This document shows, in pieces, positions 49,032-63,580 of a stretch of 64,000 nucleotides of DNA. A program made the translations under genes and the position numbers. Below the pieces are notes generated by a model. That model had not been told where the DNA came from, made no database searches, and saw only the letters and a program-made list of their open reading frames with translations. Source of the DNA: Xylaria sp. FL1777 (Eukaryota > Ascomycota > Sordariomycetes > Xylariales > Xylariaceae). Where the stretch lies: NCBI GenBank assembly GCA_022578965.1, contig MU400684.1:24010-88009 (forward strand), written 5' to 3'. Within the stretch, counting starts at the first letter, position 1; each line of letters starts with the position of its first letter.

Positions 49032-49190
49032 ACTAAAAAAAGCAATTTATTACTAAAAAAATACGTAGTTTTAATTTTTGTTTTATTTTTTGTGCTATAT
49101 TAAATTAAAACACTAAAAAAAATAATTTATTACTAAAAAAACGCATAAAATTAATTTTTTTTTTATTTTTTATGCTATACTAAACAAACT
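49032..49190. repeat. 80-bp tandem duplication
   Basis: actaaaaaaa(g/a)(c/t)aatttatt starts at 49032 and 49112. The units share attactaaaaaaa(t)acg and a following ttttattttttgtgctata. Confidence 0.7.
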
Positions 49191-52100
49191 ATATTATATG
49201 CTAATTACTTATAATGCTACAATAAAAGCATTTTTTTTTTAAATATAACATATATATATGTAATAGCAAATTTTTTTAAATTTTAAGCATGCTAGTAAAC
49301 TATAATGCTTTTTTTACTAAGCAGTTGTTTGTTTAAAGCTTAAAATTAGCTTGTTTTTAAGGTATAAAACCAGAAAAAAATCTTTAGGTTTTAACAACAT
49401 TATAACAACATAAAAACAAAAAAAAAGCAATGCATATTTTATTTATTACTTAGTATTTATTATAATATATAAGTTTAAAGTATAATATAAGCTACAAACA
49501 AACTATGTTATATTATATTGTTATACTTATATATAAAAGGCGCTTTAGCTTAGTTATAACGCTTTATATTAAATTAAAAGCAAAAAAAAAAAAGAAAAAA
49601 AAAAGAACTAAAAAAAACTAAAAAAACTAAAACGCAAAAGCAAGCAAAAAAAGCTACAAAAACAAAAAACCTAGTACGCAAAATAAAACGTATTATAAAT
49701 AGCTTATTGCTTTATTTTTTTATAATATACGTGCTAAAAAAATAAAGTAAACTTTATAAGCTAAAACCTAATAAAAATAAAGTAATTATTAATTATATAT
49801 TTTTTGCTTTGTTTTTTTTTTAGCTAGTTAAAAATTAAAAAAACATTGCTAAGCCTTGCTTTAAAAAAAAAGCAATATAAGCTATAATATAAACATTATA
49901 TTATACCTTTTGTAAAAATATAAAACTATAAAAAACTAAATAAGCTTATATAATTTAATGTTAAATTATTTAGTTATTTAGCTTTTGTGCTATAAAAGTT
50001 AAAAAAAAGCAGAACTTTAACTAAAAAAAAAAAAAAAGCTATAAAAAAAAAAAGCAACCTTATAAAAATCAAAGAAAAAATAAATAGTATTTTTTTTTTT
50101 TTTTGCTTATATAAGTAGTATAGTATATATTGTATATTATATTACTATATTTTACTGTTACTATTGCTTTAAAAAAAAAAAAAAAAAAAAACAAAAAAAA
50201 CAAAAAAAACAAAAAGAAATAATACTATAAAAAATATTAGTTATAAACTTTTTATTTTTTTAGCTTTATATTAAGTAACAATTTATTAAACGTGCTGCTA
50301 TACTATTTTTAAGCAAAAAATTATAGCGCATTTAAAAAGCTATACTTATTAAAACTTAAAACCTAAAAAGCAATGCTAAATTTTAAATATTATATGCTAA
50401 TAATTTGCTTTTTTTTATACATAAAATAATTTTACTATGTTTATACTTTTATTATTACTTTTAGCTTTTATTTTATACTTAAAAAATTTAGTTTTTAATA
50501 AGCTAATATATTAAAAATACTGCTATATAGCTTATTAAGCTATTATAATATAGTAGTATTATTATAGCTACTATAAGTAAAAAAACTTGCAATTTAAAAA
50601 ACAGCTAAAGCGTAGCGCTATAATTTTTGCAAATTTATAGCAAGAAAATATGTAATACTAGCAGTTTTTTATTACTTGCATAATAAACTTATAGTTTAAA
50701 ATAGTGCTAAATATAATAGTTTTTTTAGCTTTTTTTTTTAATAAAGCTAAAAAACTATTAAAAGTTATACTACTAAAATTGCTTTATAGTAACTACATAA
50801 TAAAAACGCATTATTAAATCTTTGCGTTTATTTAAGCTTAACTAAACTAACTTTAAGCATAAAAGCTTTTTAATAGCTATGCAATTATAGCTATAAAAAT
50901 AAGCAAGCTAAATATAATAGTTAACTTAATAATACTATTATTTTTTACTTATAAGTACTGCAGTTTTTGCTAAATAAAAGCTATAATAATAAAGCTTGCT
51001 ATAGTATGCTAGTTTTACTAAAAAAAAAAGAACCGCTAATATTTATTAAAAAATTAAGCTAGTTAAAATATAACAAAAAAACTTTACAAAAAAAAAAAAA
51101 CGTTTTATTATTGCAGTATATAAGTAGCTTTTTGCAATAAAGAAATAAAAGCTGCTATAAATAGCTTTAATTTTATTAAAGCTACAATTTGTGCTTTTGT
51201 TTAACAGCAAAAAACGTAAAGCTATTAAGCAGTTATAACAAAACAAAAAAACATAATGCAAAAATATAAAAAGTAGCACTAATTTTTTTGTTAGCTATTA
51301 AAACTTTTTAAAGCTTGCTTTTTATGCTTTAATAGCATTTAAGCTTATTTTTTTTAATAAAAGCATAATAATAGCTATTGCTTATAAAAAAAAGCATATT
51401 AAAACTAAAAAAATAAAGTAGTAATACTAATTAACTAGCACTATATTTTTTAAGCAAAAGCTGCAGTTTTATTTAAGTTACTTTAACTATAAAATACTTT
51501 AAAACTTTTGCAACTAGTAAAAGTAGCATATATAGCAGCAATAATTCTAAAAAAAGCATATATTAAAAAACTATAATTATAAAAATATGTTAATTTATAA
51601 AATTGCTAAGTTAGCTATAAAACTAAATAATTTTTAGTTTTAGTAAGCTTTTAAAAAAACGTTAAGCGTTTTAATATATAATGTTTTAAAGTTTATAAAT
51701 TTTAAAGCAATAAATTTATTGCTAGCAAAACTAAAAAAAAAAGTTAAGTAAGCAAAAAAAAAAACAAATTAGCTAATATAGCTATTTTATTATGTATGTT
51801 TAAAAAAAAAGAAATTATAAGAAAGAAAAAAAAAATAACTAAAAAAAACAAAGAAAAAAAAAAAAAGAAAAGCAAAAAAAAAAAAAAACAAAACAATTAT
51901 TAAAAGTATAAAAAAGTATATAATATAACAAATAAAAAAGTATATTTAAAATAACTAGAAATAAAAAAAGTAACTTAAAAGTTAAAAAAAATAAGTAATA
52001 TATATAGCTTAAAAAGTATAAAATATATTATATTTACTTATTTTAATAATAATTAAGCTTAACTAAATAAAATAGTTTATTATTATTTAAAAAATAGCTG

Positions 52101-54130
52101 TTTATTATTATTTAAAAGCAACTATTATTTTTATATTTAAAATAAAACAGTAGTTTTTTATAAAGTATTTTAAAACTGCAGTATATAACATTGTTTGTTT
52201 AGTATTAAAAGATAAGTTTTTTTATTTATATACTTATTATGCTTAAAGCTATTTAATGCTTAAAGCTACTGTTTTTTTTAGGTATAATATTTAAAGTATA
52301 TATGTTATTTTTTTTTTTTAGTAGTATTTTATACAAGTAATAAGTTTATATTTGCTTGCTTTATAGTAGCATTTTATTAAGCAATATTTTATTTATATTT
52401 ATATTTAAAACAAAAAAAAGCTGCTAATTATTTTAGCTTAAAAGCTTTTGTAGCACTTAAAACTATGCATATAGTTTAATAATATAGTTTAATAAATAAA
52501 AAAAAAAGTAGTAATAAAAATAAAAGTAAAAAAAATGCAAAATTTATATAACTTAAAAAACTTAACTTTTTTTTTTTTTTATTTATATGTAAAAAAAAAA
52601 AAAATATATATAAAAAACAAAACGTTTTTACTACAAATTAGTTTTTTTTGTTTTTTTGTTATTTTATAGCTTTAGATTTCGATTTTTTTATTATAGCGTT
52701 ATAATGCATTGCAAGTTTTTAGCATGTTTTGTTTTGTTTTTTTTTTTTTAAGCAATACTATAAAAAAAAATGCATAAAGCTATCATAAATTAGCTACGTT
52801 AGTATAATATATACAAAAAAATAGTAAAACATATTTACATTAAGTTATAATAAAACAAAGAAGTTTTTGCAAACATAGCAAATTAAAAAAAAAACAGCTT
52901 TAGCTTTTTTTTTTTAAAAAAACAATATAACTTTATAGCTTTAAAAGCTTATTGCATACTTAAAAACTTATAAAGTTTTTTTTTTTGTTGCTGTTTTTAT
53001 GTTTGTTTTTATTTATGCAAAAAGCTTACTATACGCTTAAGAATTTATAAGGTTTTTTTTTTTTGTTTTATTATGCTTTTTATATATTTTGCAATATAAG
53101 CTTAATGTTTTTATAACTATTTGTTTGATTTAATTTTATATAGCATAAAGTTATATAATATAAATAACATTATAGTTTTTAAAACAGCAGTAAAAGCGTA
53201 ACGCTTTTTATATTATATTATATAATTAAGCTTGCTATAAAAAACAAAGAATTAATATATTTTGCTTTTAATTAAACTTTTTTAGCAAAAGTTTTAATTA
53301 TATTAGTAATAAACTTAGTGCTACATAGTTTTTTAAACCTTTAGCACAAATAACTAACATATAGCTTATAAAATAAATTGCTTTTTTTGCTATGTTTTAA
53401 CAAAAGCTAAACTTTTAAGTGCTTTTATTAGTTAAAAACATGCAAAAAAAAAACAACTATATACTTTTTAAAAGCACTTTATATTAAATGCATAGTTATT
53501 ATTTTATAAACAAAAAGCAAGTTTATAAATATTAGTTATAAAAAGTTCTTTTATAAAGTTTATAATAGTTCGTTTTTATAAAACGTAAATTTAGCATATT
53601 ATATAAATTTATATATTATAGCATAGTAGCTTTATAGCATTATTAAAATGTTTAAAGCGCTAATAAAAGCAATAAGTATTAATTAAAACTTTAATGCAGT
53701 TAATAAATTAGCAAGCTATAAAAATAGCTATAAAATATAAATTAAATAAATTTTTATTTTAAAAAAAGTTAATATATAGTAAAAAAAATAACTAAAAGAA
53801 AAAATAAAGCGCTAGTAAAAAAAAAGAAGTTTATAATAATAAAATATAAAGCAAAAAAAAAAGAAAAAAAAGAAAAAAAGAAAGAAAAAAAATAAAGAAA
53901 AAAGAGCTAAAAAAAAATAAAAAAGGAGAAAAAAAAAAAAAACAAAGCTAAAAAAAAAAAAAAAAAAAGTTTATATTAAAAGAAAACATAGCTTTAAAAA
54001 AAAACATAGCTTTAAAAAGTTTTTTTATGTTTAATGCTTAGCTAAATTATTTAATATATTACTACTTAGCAAAATTACTATAAACATTACTTTTTAGCTA
54101 AATAGCATTTATAACATAAAAAAAATAAAT
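49191..54130. other. AT-rich DNA with purine tracts
   Basis: No gene recognised. The minus-strand open stretch at 51046-51279 is low complexity. A-rich purine tracts lie at about 49578-49625, 50170-50220, 51798-51898 and 53835-53970, the last including aaagaaaaaaagaaaaaaag-type runs. Confidence 0.5.
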
Positions 54131-54296
54131 GCTTACTATTATTATAGCACATAATAAAACAAGCATACTAGTACTATTGCTAATAAATTATAGCTTACTA
54201 AAATATAAAAGTAATAAAATAAGCGTACTAATAATATTACTAATAAATTATAGCTTATAAAAACATAAAAGTAATAAAATAAGCATACTAAGCTTA
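54131..54296. repeat. 60-bp tandem repeat, ~2.6 units
   Basis: aagc(a/g)tactaa or aagcatactag recurs at 54161, 54221 and 54281 with an exact 60-bp period. The inner part is ctaataaattatagctta. A partial decayed unit precedes it from about 54131. Confidence 0.8.
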
Positions 54297-57200
54297 ACTA
54301 TATTATATATTAAATATATATATAAGTATTAAAATAAAACTTAAAAAGGTTTTTTTAAACTAGTTATAAAGCAAAATAGCATTTATTATGCAAAAAATAC
54401 GCATATATTTTATATTTTATATTGCAATAAAAATTTGCATGCTTTATTATACTAAAAGTAATATTTATTACTACAAACTAATAAATATACTTAGAACTAA
54501 TAGCAAAGTATAAAAAAGTTATTGCTAAGCTAAAGGATATATTTATTAATATGCTTTAAAATATTATATAAACAATTAAGCTAAAAAACAAAAGCAATAT
54601 TTTTTTTAATTATTTTGCTTTTTTTTTTACTTTAGTAATATAATAGTAATACGTATTACTACTTATAAAAAAATTTAAGTTTAAGTTTTAACTAAAACAC
54701 AATATAAATAATATATTTATATTAATAAGCATATATTTACTTGATTTCTTTTTTTTTTTAAAATAATATTATGTGTTGCTTTTTTTTATATAATATATAG
54801 CGCTATTAATATTACTTTTTTGTATTTTTTTTTTTGCTAATGTTTTACTAAAAAACGTTTTTTTTAAAAAAGCATTAAATATATAAAACATATAAAGCAT
54901 TTTTGCTATATATTTTTTGCTTTTTATTTGTTTTAAACATAAATTAGTTCTTAAAAAACTTTTGTTTTAAATAAGCACTATTTTTTTACGTATTTATTAT
55001 AGCTATTATTTGTACTTATATATTTGCTTATTTTAACTTAGATTTTTTTACGTAAAAATGTTATTAAGCTGCTTTATAAATAACTTGCTTTTTTTTTTCT
55101 TTTTTTTTAATTTTTTCTGCTTTTTAAAAAGTATACTTGCTAAAGCTAAAATTTTATACTATTTATATATATTTTTTTTTTTGCTTGCAATTCTTTTAGT
55201 TTTTTTTATTGTTTTTTTAAAGCAAGTTTTGTTTATAAAACTTAACTAGTTTGCTATGCTTTTTTTTTTTACTATAGCTTTTTTAAGCAAAGTTTTAAGT
55301 AGTTTTACAAGTTTTTACTTTTTTGCTTTTTTTATACGTTATAATATATATATTAAGCTTATTGCTTACAAAAAAAACGCAAAACATATAAAAGCTATAG
55401 TTTTTTTATGCTTTAATAACGCAGCACTATTAAATAATATACTTGTTTTTTATAAGTTTAATTTTATAAAAAGTAGCTGTTTATTATAAGCATTATAAAC
55501 GCATAGTACAAAAAACTAGCTTAATATAGCAATTTAACAGTAATTATATAATGCTTTTAATTTTAAGCAATAAAAATAATAATTTTATAGCTTTATATAT
55601 AGCTTTTAGCTTTTAAACAAGAAATTTTATAAAAATTTTTTGCTTTTTTTTTTTTTATGCTAAACTATTTATAACTTTATTAAAAAATATAGCTTGCTAT
55701 TTGTTTTACAATCTAAAAAAATAAAACTACTATAATAAGTTTATAAAATATTTAAAATAAAAAAACGTATGCTTATATAATAATAACAATTATAATTTAT
55801 ATATTAACTTTTTTTAAAGTATAAAAGTTTAATAGCTAGCAATTAGCAATAAAAACATTAAAAACAAGTATAACTTTTATATAGTATTACAAAGCTATAA
55901 AAAGTATTAAGCTTGCGTAAAAATTTTATAATAGTGCAAAAACAAAATATTTGCATAATTTATAAAAAAATTAAGCATTTATTTTAGTACAGCATTTATA
56001 GTTTTAAAAGCAGCACTTTTTTTATTTTGCTATTTTATAAGCTTATTTATTATTACTGCTAAAAGCATAATTTTTTTTAATTATTAAAAGCTAAAAACAA
56101 GCTATAGCAAGCCTTAAAAACCTAAAATAAAATAATGCATTAAAAATAAAAGTATTATAAAAAAAAAGCAATATTAAAATATAAAACTTATTAGCATTTA
56201 TATATAAAATAATAATATTATTAAAAAAAAATTAGCTTGCTATTTAAGCAAAAACTAAGTTGCTTTTAGTTATATATTATATAAAGCATAAATATATGCT
56301 AGTATGCTTTATAAATTAAATAAAAAAAAATTTATTTATATTATTTTGTTTATTATATTGCTTTATTTCTTGTTTTTATTGCTATATAATATAAAAATGC
56401 TATAGTTTTATTACTAAACAAAACTTAATTAGTTATATATAAACTTAAGCGTATATTATAATTTATATTTAGATCTTTTTATATAAACTTTTATATATAT
56501 ATATGCTTAAGTATAAAAACTTTTTTATATAAAACTAGCTATAAAACTTTTTTTATAAAAAAAAAAAAAAAAATAACTATTATTTTTAATATATTATAAT
56601 TTATAAGTACTTATATTATATAAATAGTTATAATACTAAAATATATATATTACTTTTTTATATACTTTATATGCTAACATAAATGCATTAAGCATAATAT
56701 ATTAACTGCATTTTTATTTATTAAAATTCTTTTTTTTTAAGGTATTTTTATTTGTTTAATAAGTTTATGCATTATATTTAATGCTTTTATAAATGTTATA
56801 CTATTTTTAACTTATTTATGCTTTTTTTATTAAATTACTTTTTTTTTTTTTTTTTTTGCATTTTATTACTTTTTTTTTTTTATTTTTAGTATTTTTTGAT
56901 TATTTAGTACTATACGTAGTTTTTTACGCAATAATTGCTTTTGTTTTATTTTATTACGCTTGTTATTTTTATAGTTGTTTTTTTAAAGCGTTTTTACGTA
57001 TTAACGCAAAATAGCTAATTAATATATAACTTTTTATGCTTTTTTTATTATAAAGTTTATTAAGTTTAACATAATTGTTTTTAAGCTTTTAAAATGCGTA
57101 TATATTTTATTTTTTTTTAAACTTAATTGCTTTTTTGCTTTAAATAAAGTAGTTTATATTTTTGCTATTAAAACTAAAAGTAGCTTTTTAAAATTAACTA

Positions 57201-59280
57201 ATAGTATTTTTACTATTTTTTAAACTTTTTTAGCAAATAAAATCCTTTTTATATAAAAAAGCATAAGCTTAGCTGCTTTAAAGCTAAATTAAATATTATT
57301 TTTTATAAAAGCTTATTAAAACACGTTTAAAAATATAGCTAAAAAATCTGCTTTGTTTATATAAGTTAAATACTATTATATAAACTATTTTATATATTGC
57401 TTATAATGCTATTAAAAAATATAAAAAAAAACTAAATTAAAAAACTAAAGCTTATAAAACAAATAAGCTAGCATTTAAAAAAAAAATATATTATTAATAT
57501 AGTAATATCTTTTGAATTTTATTATATAGTAGCTTTTTTAAACATTTAAAATTAAAAAGCGTTTAGCTTTTTTAGTATAGCTTTTTATATAAGCATTAAA
57601 GTATTAAATTTAGCTTTTAGCTATTTTAAGTATACTATAGCTATTTTTAAATAAAGTAATAACTTAGTTAGCTAATAATTTTTTGTTATAATACTATAAT
57701 ATTAAATATATTTTGCTTAAAAAAATAAAATATAATAATATTGCTTAACTTTAAGAATTAATAGCTTAATTTACTGTTATTTATATTTTGCTTTTTAGCT
57801 TTGCTTATTTAAAACGTTTATGTTTTTTAGCGCTAATTATTATTATTAAGCTAGTATTTTTGCATATTTAAAACTTTATTTTATTAAAGTTATAAATATT
57901 TTTTGTTTATATGTTATATTTTATAATAGTTTAGCTAACTTATATAAATTATTTTTAATAAGTTTTAAAATTTTTATTATAAGCTAGCTATTTATATTAA
58001 TATTAATACTTACGCTTTTAAAAAGCTAATAATTAAGTTTTAAGGTTTAAAGCTACATTATTGCTAGCTAAAAATGTATTATAATTATATAAAAAAAAAT
58101 TAACAATATGTTTTTTATAAGCAAGCTAAAAAAAAAACGCTTATATAAATTAATTAATACTATATTATGCTATTGTTTTATTTTTAGCTATTGTTTTAAT
58201 TTAGCATAACTATTAGTTTTTTAGCTTTAAGTTTTTTATTAAAACGTTATATAAAAATACTTATTAGTATAAAAAACATATAAAGATTTGTTTTTTTGCT
58301 TAAAAAGCTAATTTGCAATTTGCTTTTATTTTTATAGTAAAAAATAATACTAAAGAAAAAAAACGTAAAAAAAAAAAATAAGAATTTTTAAAACTAAAAT
58401 TTAAGTACTTAAGTAATATTATTTAAAATTTAAAACGTTTTATAGTTACTTTTTTATTATTTTTAAAAAAAAAATGTAATTTAAATAAAAAACAAAAAAA
58501 AAAAAACTATATATATATATATAAAACTAAAGGCTTTATAAAGCAAATAAAGCATTTAGCAAGCATTAAAAAAGTAAAAAAAGCGCTTATAAAATAAAAA
58601 AAGTTTTATTATAAAAAATATAATAAATTTAATAACTTAAAAAAGTATAAAAAAGCTAATATAGTTATAAACGTTAAAAAAACGTAGTAATAATAAATTA
58701 AGTTTACTGTATTAATAATAATATAAATAATGCAGCAAAACTAGCTATAATGCAAAAACTTATAATAAAAATATAAAAACAAATAATAAATTAAAGTTTA
58801 ATTAATTTTTAATAATAAATGCTTTAGTTATAAAGTTATTAATAATTAAACTTAATAAAATAATAAGAAATGCATTGCTTGCTTATAAATTACGTTAAAT
58901 ATTAAAAGTTACTATAAGTATATAAAAAATTGCTAAAAATATATAATGCTTATAGCTATATAATAAATAATTTTATAACTATTAATTATAATATAGTTTT
59001 AAACTAGCTATTTAAACTAAAATTAAATGCTTTATTTAAAAATATTAATAGCTTAATTATAAAACTAATAGTTGTTATATTATTTATGCTATATGCTTAT
59101 ATGCTTTAAAAAATTTATATAATAGCATATATATAAATATTTTTATAATTATTAGCTTTATAAAAAAGCTATTAGTATTTTTAAATAGCTTTTTTTATTT
59201 AAAACTAAACAATATATTTTTTATTAAAGTATAACAAATAATTATAAAGTTATTTATTATATAGTTATAAGCATTATATA
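54297..59280. other. AT-rich DNA, nothing recognised
   Basis: The two adjacent open stretches at 55058-55249 and 55256-55489 (plus strand) are Phe/Leu/Ile-rich and carry no motif. I treat them as chance, although the second has a less biased C-terminal half. A (ta)n stretch lies at 56490-56505. Confidence 0.5.
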
Positions 59281-59343
59281 TTTATATTAATTTTTTATAT
59301 GTTTATATTAATTTTTTATGTGTTTATATTAATTTTTTAAAAA
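59281..59343. repeat. 21-bp tandem repeat, three units
   Basis: tttatattaattttttat(a/g) repeated three times in direct contact. Confidence 0.8.
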
Positions 59344-61729
59344 AATTGCTATAAATATATAACGCTTTTATTAGCTTTATTTTAAAAAAGTAGTATATAC
59401 TATATTTTTTTATTTATTTAATGTTATTTATTTTTTATTTTTTTTTATATATTTTATTAATTTAATTTTGTTTATATACTTTATTTTATTAATACTAAAA
59501 ACATATTTATTATATACTTTAATTTTATAATTTTAATTAATTTTTATATTATATAATGTTTTTTTAAGCTTTTAAGCTTTAGTTATTTTATAAGCGCGCT
59601 TTTACTTTAAATAATTTATTTTATTATTAAAAAAAATAACATATGTTTTGTTATTTTTTTTTTGTTTATTTTTATTATATAATAAGCTATTTATTGCTTT
59701 TATAACTATTTTAATTTGTTAATTTTTTATATTTAGTTGTAGTAATAATAGTATTTTTTTATTTTATAGCTTTAGTAATAATAATGCTTACTTTTACTTT
59801 TTTAGTATTATTTTATATTTATGTAGCTATAAAAAGCTTAATAAGCTAGCATAAAAAAACTATATTAATTATAAGATTTTTTTTAGTAATACTTTTTATA
59901 ATTTATTAAAGCTTTAATATATATAAATGTTTATGCTTAGCTTAAAAACTAGTTTTATTTTTGTTTTTTTAATATTTTAGTTTGTTAAACTGTTTTATAT
60001 TGCTAGTTTATTAACTACTACTTAAAAAAAATTTAAATTAGCTTTAAAGTTAATTTATAAAATTATAAAAAAAAGTTAATAGCTTTTTATAAACTTAGTT
60101 TGTTTATATAAATATATATATTAATAAAAACATAAACAAAAGTAGTTATTATTAAATTTAAATAGCTATAACTTTTTTTTTTTATATTTATTACTTTAAA
60201 GTTTATTAGTAAAGTTATTTGTATTAAGTTTAATTAAAAGTGCTTTATTTATAATAGCATTACTTAAACAAACTTTTTTTGTACTAGTTTTGCTATTTAA
60301 AGCAAGCATTTTATTAACTAGTTATTATTTACTGTTTTTAGTTTTAAAAACTATTTTTAACTTATTTATTTTAAGCAATTTATTTTTTATAGCTAATATG
60401 CTTTTTAACTACGTTAATTTATTTGCAAAAAATAATAAGTTTAATATTACTAAAAACTATTTATATTTATTTAAAAAACAATTAATTTAATTTTTTATTT
60501 AATATAACTAATTTAAACAAGTTAAAAAAAGCAAAAATAAAAAACTTTAGTAATAAAAGTTTTAAAAAACTAGCTATAAATAAATAATTATTACTAAAGC
60601 TATAAATAAAAGTTAATAGTTATTATAACTATATAAAAATATAAAATATTATTAGTATAATTATAACTTAAGTTTAAACTTTTTTATTTACTTTTTTTAT
60701 TATAAGTTTATAAACTTAATAAAAGCAATTATTAAATTAACTAGCTACTAAGTTAATATTTAAGCTTAAAATATTTAAAGTATAATAAAATAGTAATACA
60801 AAAAGTTTATTTTTATTTAAAACAATATTTAAATTTTTAATACTTAATTATAATTTTGCAAGTTTGCATTTTTATATTAAATAATTAAAATTATTAAAAT
60901 TAATATAGCAACTTTAATTTATTAAATAGCTAATATTTTGTTTATAAAGTATAAATATAATAAAAAACGTAAAAACTAGCAATATTATAATAATATAGCA
61001 ACATTTTTATAAAAAATATAAAGCTAATAAACTTGTTAATTTAAAAAAAATTATAAATAAGCTTATAAAACTAGTATTATAGCTACTAGCAAATAAAAAA
61101 TAAGCAAAAGAACTTTTTTTTTAAAAAAATGTAAAAAAAGTATAATTAGTATGCTTAATATATAATATAACGAAAAACTAGCATAAAGCAAAAACTAATA
61201 ATAAAAATAAAAAAAAACAAGGAAAGAAAAAAAAAAGCAAATAAAAAAAAAAAAATTAGCAAAAAGCTTTTTTGCGCTTTTTAGTAAAGCAAAAAGTTTA
61301 AAAGCTTTAAAAAAAAAAGTTTTTTTGCTTTTTAATTTTACTTTTTGTTTAATAAGCTAATTAATAAAAACTAATGTTTATAAAGTAATAAAGCTTTAAA
61401 GTAATAGCATAAATATTATTATATAAAGTTTTTATTTAGCTTTTTATATAAGTTTTTTTATAAGTATATAAATAAAAAAATAGTACTACTAAGCTATATA
61501 GCAAGTTTTTTTTATTTTATAGTATTAAATATAAAAAAAAAGCAAGCATAGCATATTTAATATTTTACTATAAATGCTTACATTTTATTTAAACTACGTT
61601 TTTTTTTTTGTTTTTGTTTAGATTTTTTATTGTAATAACTTTTTATATTTTATAACTGCTTTTTTTTTTTTTTTTTTAATATTTTTTTTTTACTAAAAAC
61701 TGCTATTATTATTATATTGTTTTATAATT
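59344..61729. other. AT-rich DNA, nothing recognised
   Basis: The open stretch at 60290-60490 is low complexity. An A-rich run lies at 61200-61258, and a short hairpin of T and A runs around 61259-61345 (agcaaaaagcttttttgc). Confidence 0.5.
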
Positions 61730-61870
61730 ACTATTGTTATTTTATTGTTAAATAACTGCTATAATTACTATATTATTTATTAATTGCTATAATTATTATA
61801 TTATTAATTAATTACTATTATTATTATATTATTAATTAATTGCTATAATTATTATATTGTTAAGTAATAT
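61730..61870. repeat. 28-bp AT minisatellite, locus 1
   Basis: (g/a)ctataattattatattattaatta-type units have their ct at 61758, 61786, 61814 and 61842, an exact 28-bp period, with decayed units before. Same family as 63413-63580. Confidence 0.75.
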
Positions 61871-63053
61871 TATAATAAAAACAAAATGTAAACATTAATA
61901 TTTTTTAAATTAAAACAAAACAACTAAGCAATAAATTAAAGTTTAAAAAACTTAGTTTTTTTAAAGTTAAAAAAGTTATTTTATTTATTAATTATAAACT
62001 ATTATTATTAAAAAATATATAAATTTACTTAGTTTTTTATATTTTTTTATTAGAACTAGCGTTTATTAATATATTTATTAAAATATAATTAAAAATAAAA
62101 ATAAACTAAAATGTTTATAAAGTAAAAAATATATTAAATTTTTGTTAAAATAACAATAATATTAAATATTTTATTAAATAAAAAAAATACTTATATATTA
62201 ATAATATTTAAAAATTTAAAAAATACTTAAAAACTACTACAATAATTATAAATTAGTTTTATTGCTAATATTTTAACTGTTTAAAATTAAAAAAAAAAAG
62301 TTAGCTTTAAAAAAAACATTTAAAAAATTTTAATTAAACTTAAATAAAGCAGCTTATGTTGCTTTAGCTTGCTTTTTTTGTTATTTTTGCTTTTTTATTA
62401 ATGCTTTTTGTTTTTTTTTAATACGTTTTATTTTGTTTAATTTATTTAAAAACTAAAGCTTTTGCTAAACTATTTTAATACTTTTTGCTTTTAAAAAACG
62501 TTTTTATATATAAAGCTAAGCTAGTTTGCTTAAAATAAAATTAAAGCTATTTTAAGCTTGTTTTAGTTTTTTTTAAATTAAAAGCAGTTATTATTTTGCT
62601 TGCTTTTTTTTTTTTTTAAAACAACAATATTTAAAAACTATATTATTAATTAAATTAATTAAAACTTTTAATTTATTGCAAAAATAGCTAACATATATAT
62701 ATTTAAAGCAGCAAAACATATTATTTGTTATTTTATATATTAATAACTAATTAAAGCAGCAAAAATAAAATATAACTTTATAACTAATAAAATTAATAAA
62801 AAAAGCAAAAATAAGTTTTTGCTTTGTTTTTAATAAACAGTTAGTTTTTTTAATATGTTTTAATATTTTAATGCGCAAAAAAAAAAAAAAAAAAATACTT
62901 ACGGAAAATTGTTAAAATAACAATTTTAAAAAAAAAAAAATAATATTACAAAATTAGCACTAAAGTAGCTTTTAAAGCAGCTTAATGTTTTTATATATAT
63001 TTAGTACTTTTTTTTTGCTAATTAAAACTAAGTTATATAATAGTTTATTTAGC
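61871..63053. other. AT-rich DNA, nothing recognised
   Basis: No gene. A poly-A run lies at 62878-62895, and acggaaaattgttaaaataacaattttaaaa around 62902-62932 is a short inverted repeat. Confidence 0.5.
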
Positions 63054-63126
63054 TTATTAAACTTATAATAATTTAATACTTATTAAACTTATAATAATTT
63101 AATATTTATTAAACTTGCAGTAATTT
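63054..63126. repeat. 26-bp tandem repeat, three units
   Basis: ttattaaactt(a/g)(t/c)a(a/g)taattt recurs at 63054, 63080 and 63106. Confidence 0.8.
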
Positions 63127-63144
63127 AAAAAAAGAATTTTTACT

Positions 63145-63412
63145 TTTTTTATTTTTTTTTTGTTTATATAATTATACTTTTTTTATAACTAGTTATTTAT
63201 TTAGTTCTAGCTTTTTAGTTATTAATTTTTTTATAACTATTAAGCATTAATATATTTATTACTTTTAATTTTTTAAAACTTTTATTAATATATAGTAATA
63301 AAAGTACTTTAAAAACTTGTTTAATAAACTATTATTAAAGATTTTATTATTGCTTACAAATTAAAACTTTAAAAATAAACCTATTATATTAATATATAAT
63401 AAATTTATTATA
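63145..63412 (+). repeat. Partial LTR of element 1 family, inverted
   Basis: Reverse complement of roughly the first 265 bp of 12732-13247 (and 5516-6031). It is recognisable by gcattaatatatttattactttt, the paired attaatatata palindrome and the terminal block ending exactly at attata (63412). It is more decayed than either LTR above. No partner LTR or internal region is present, so it is a truncated solo LTR or a fragment. The strand is given as element sense. Confidence 0.75.
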
Positions 63413-63580
63413 AATAATTACTATTAATATTATATTATTAATTAATAGTTATAATTATTATATTATTAAATAACTACTATTATTATTATATTATTAAATA
63501 ATTATTATTATTATTATATTATTAATTAATTGCTATAATTATTAAATTATTAAATAACTACTATTATTATTATTTTAAGT
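63413..63580. repeat. 28-bp AT minisatellite, locus 2
   Basis: Six imperfect units of about 28 bp with the same attattatattattaa(t/a)taa core as 61730-61870. It starts immediately after the LTR terminus at 63412. Confidence 0.7.

Noticed and set aside
55058..55489. Two adjacent open frames that might be one split gene
   Set aside because: Hydrophobic low complexity without conserved motif, start context or counterpart; the two frames are separated by a stop and 6 bp.
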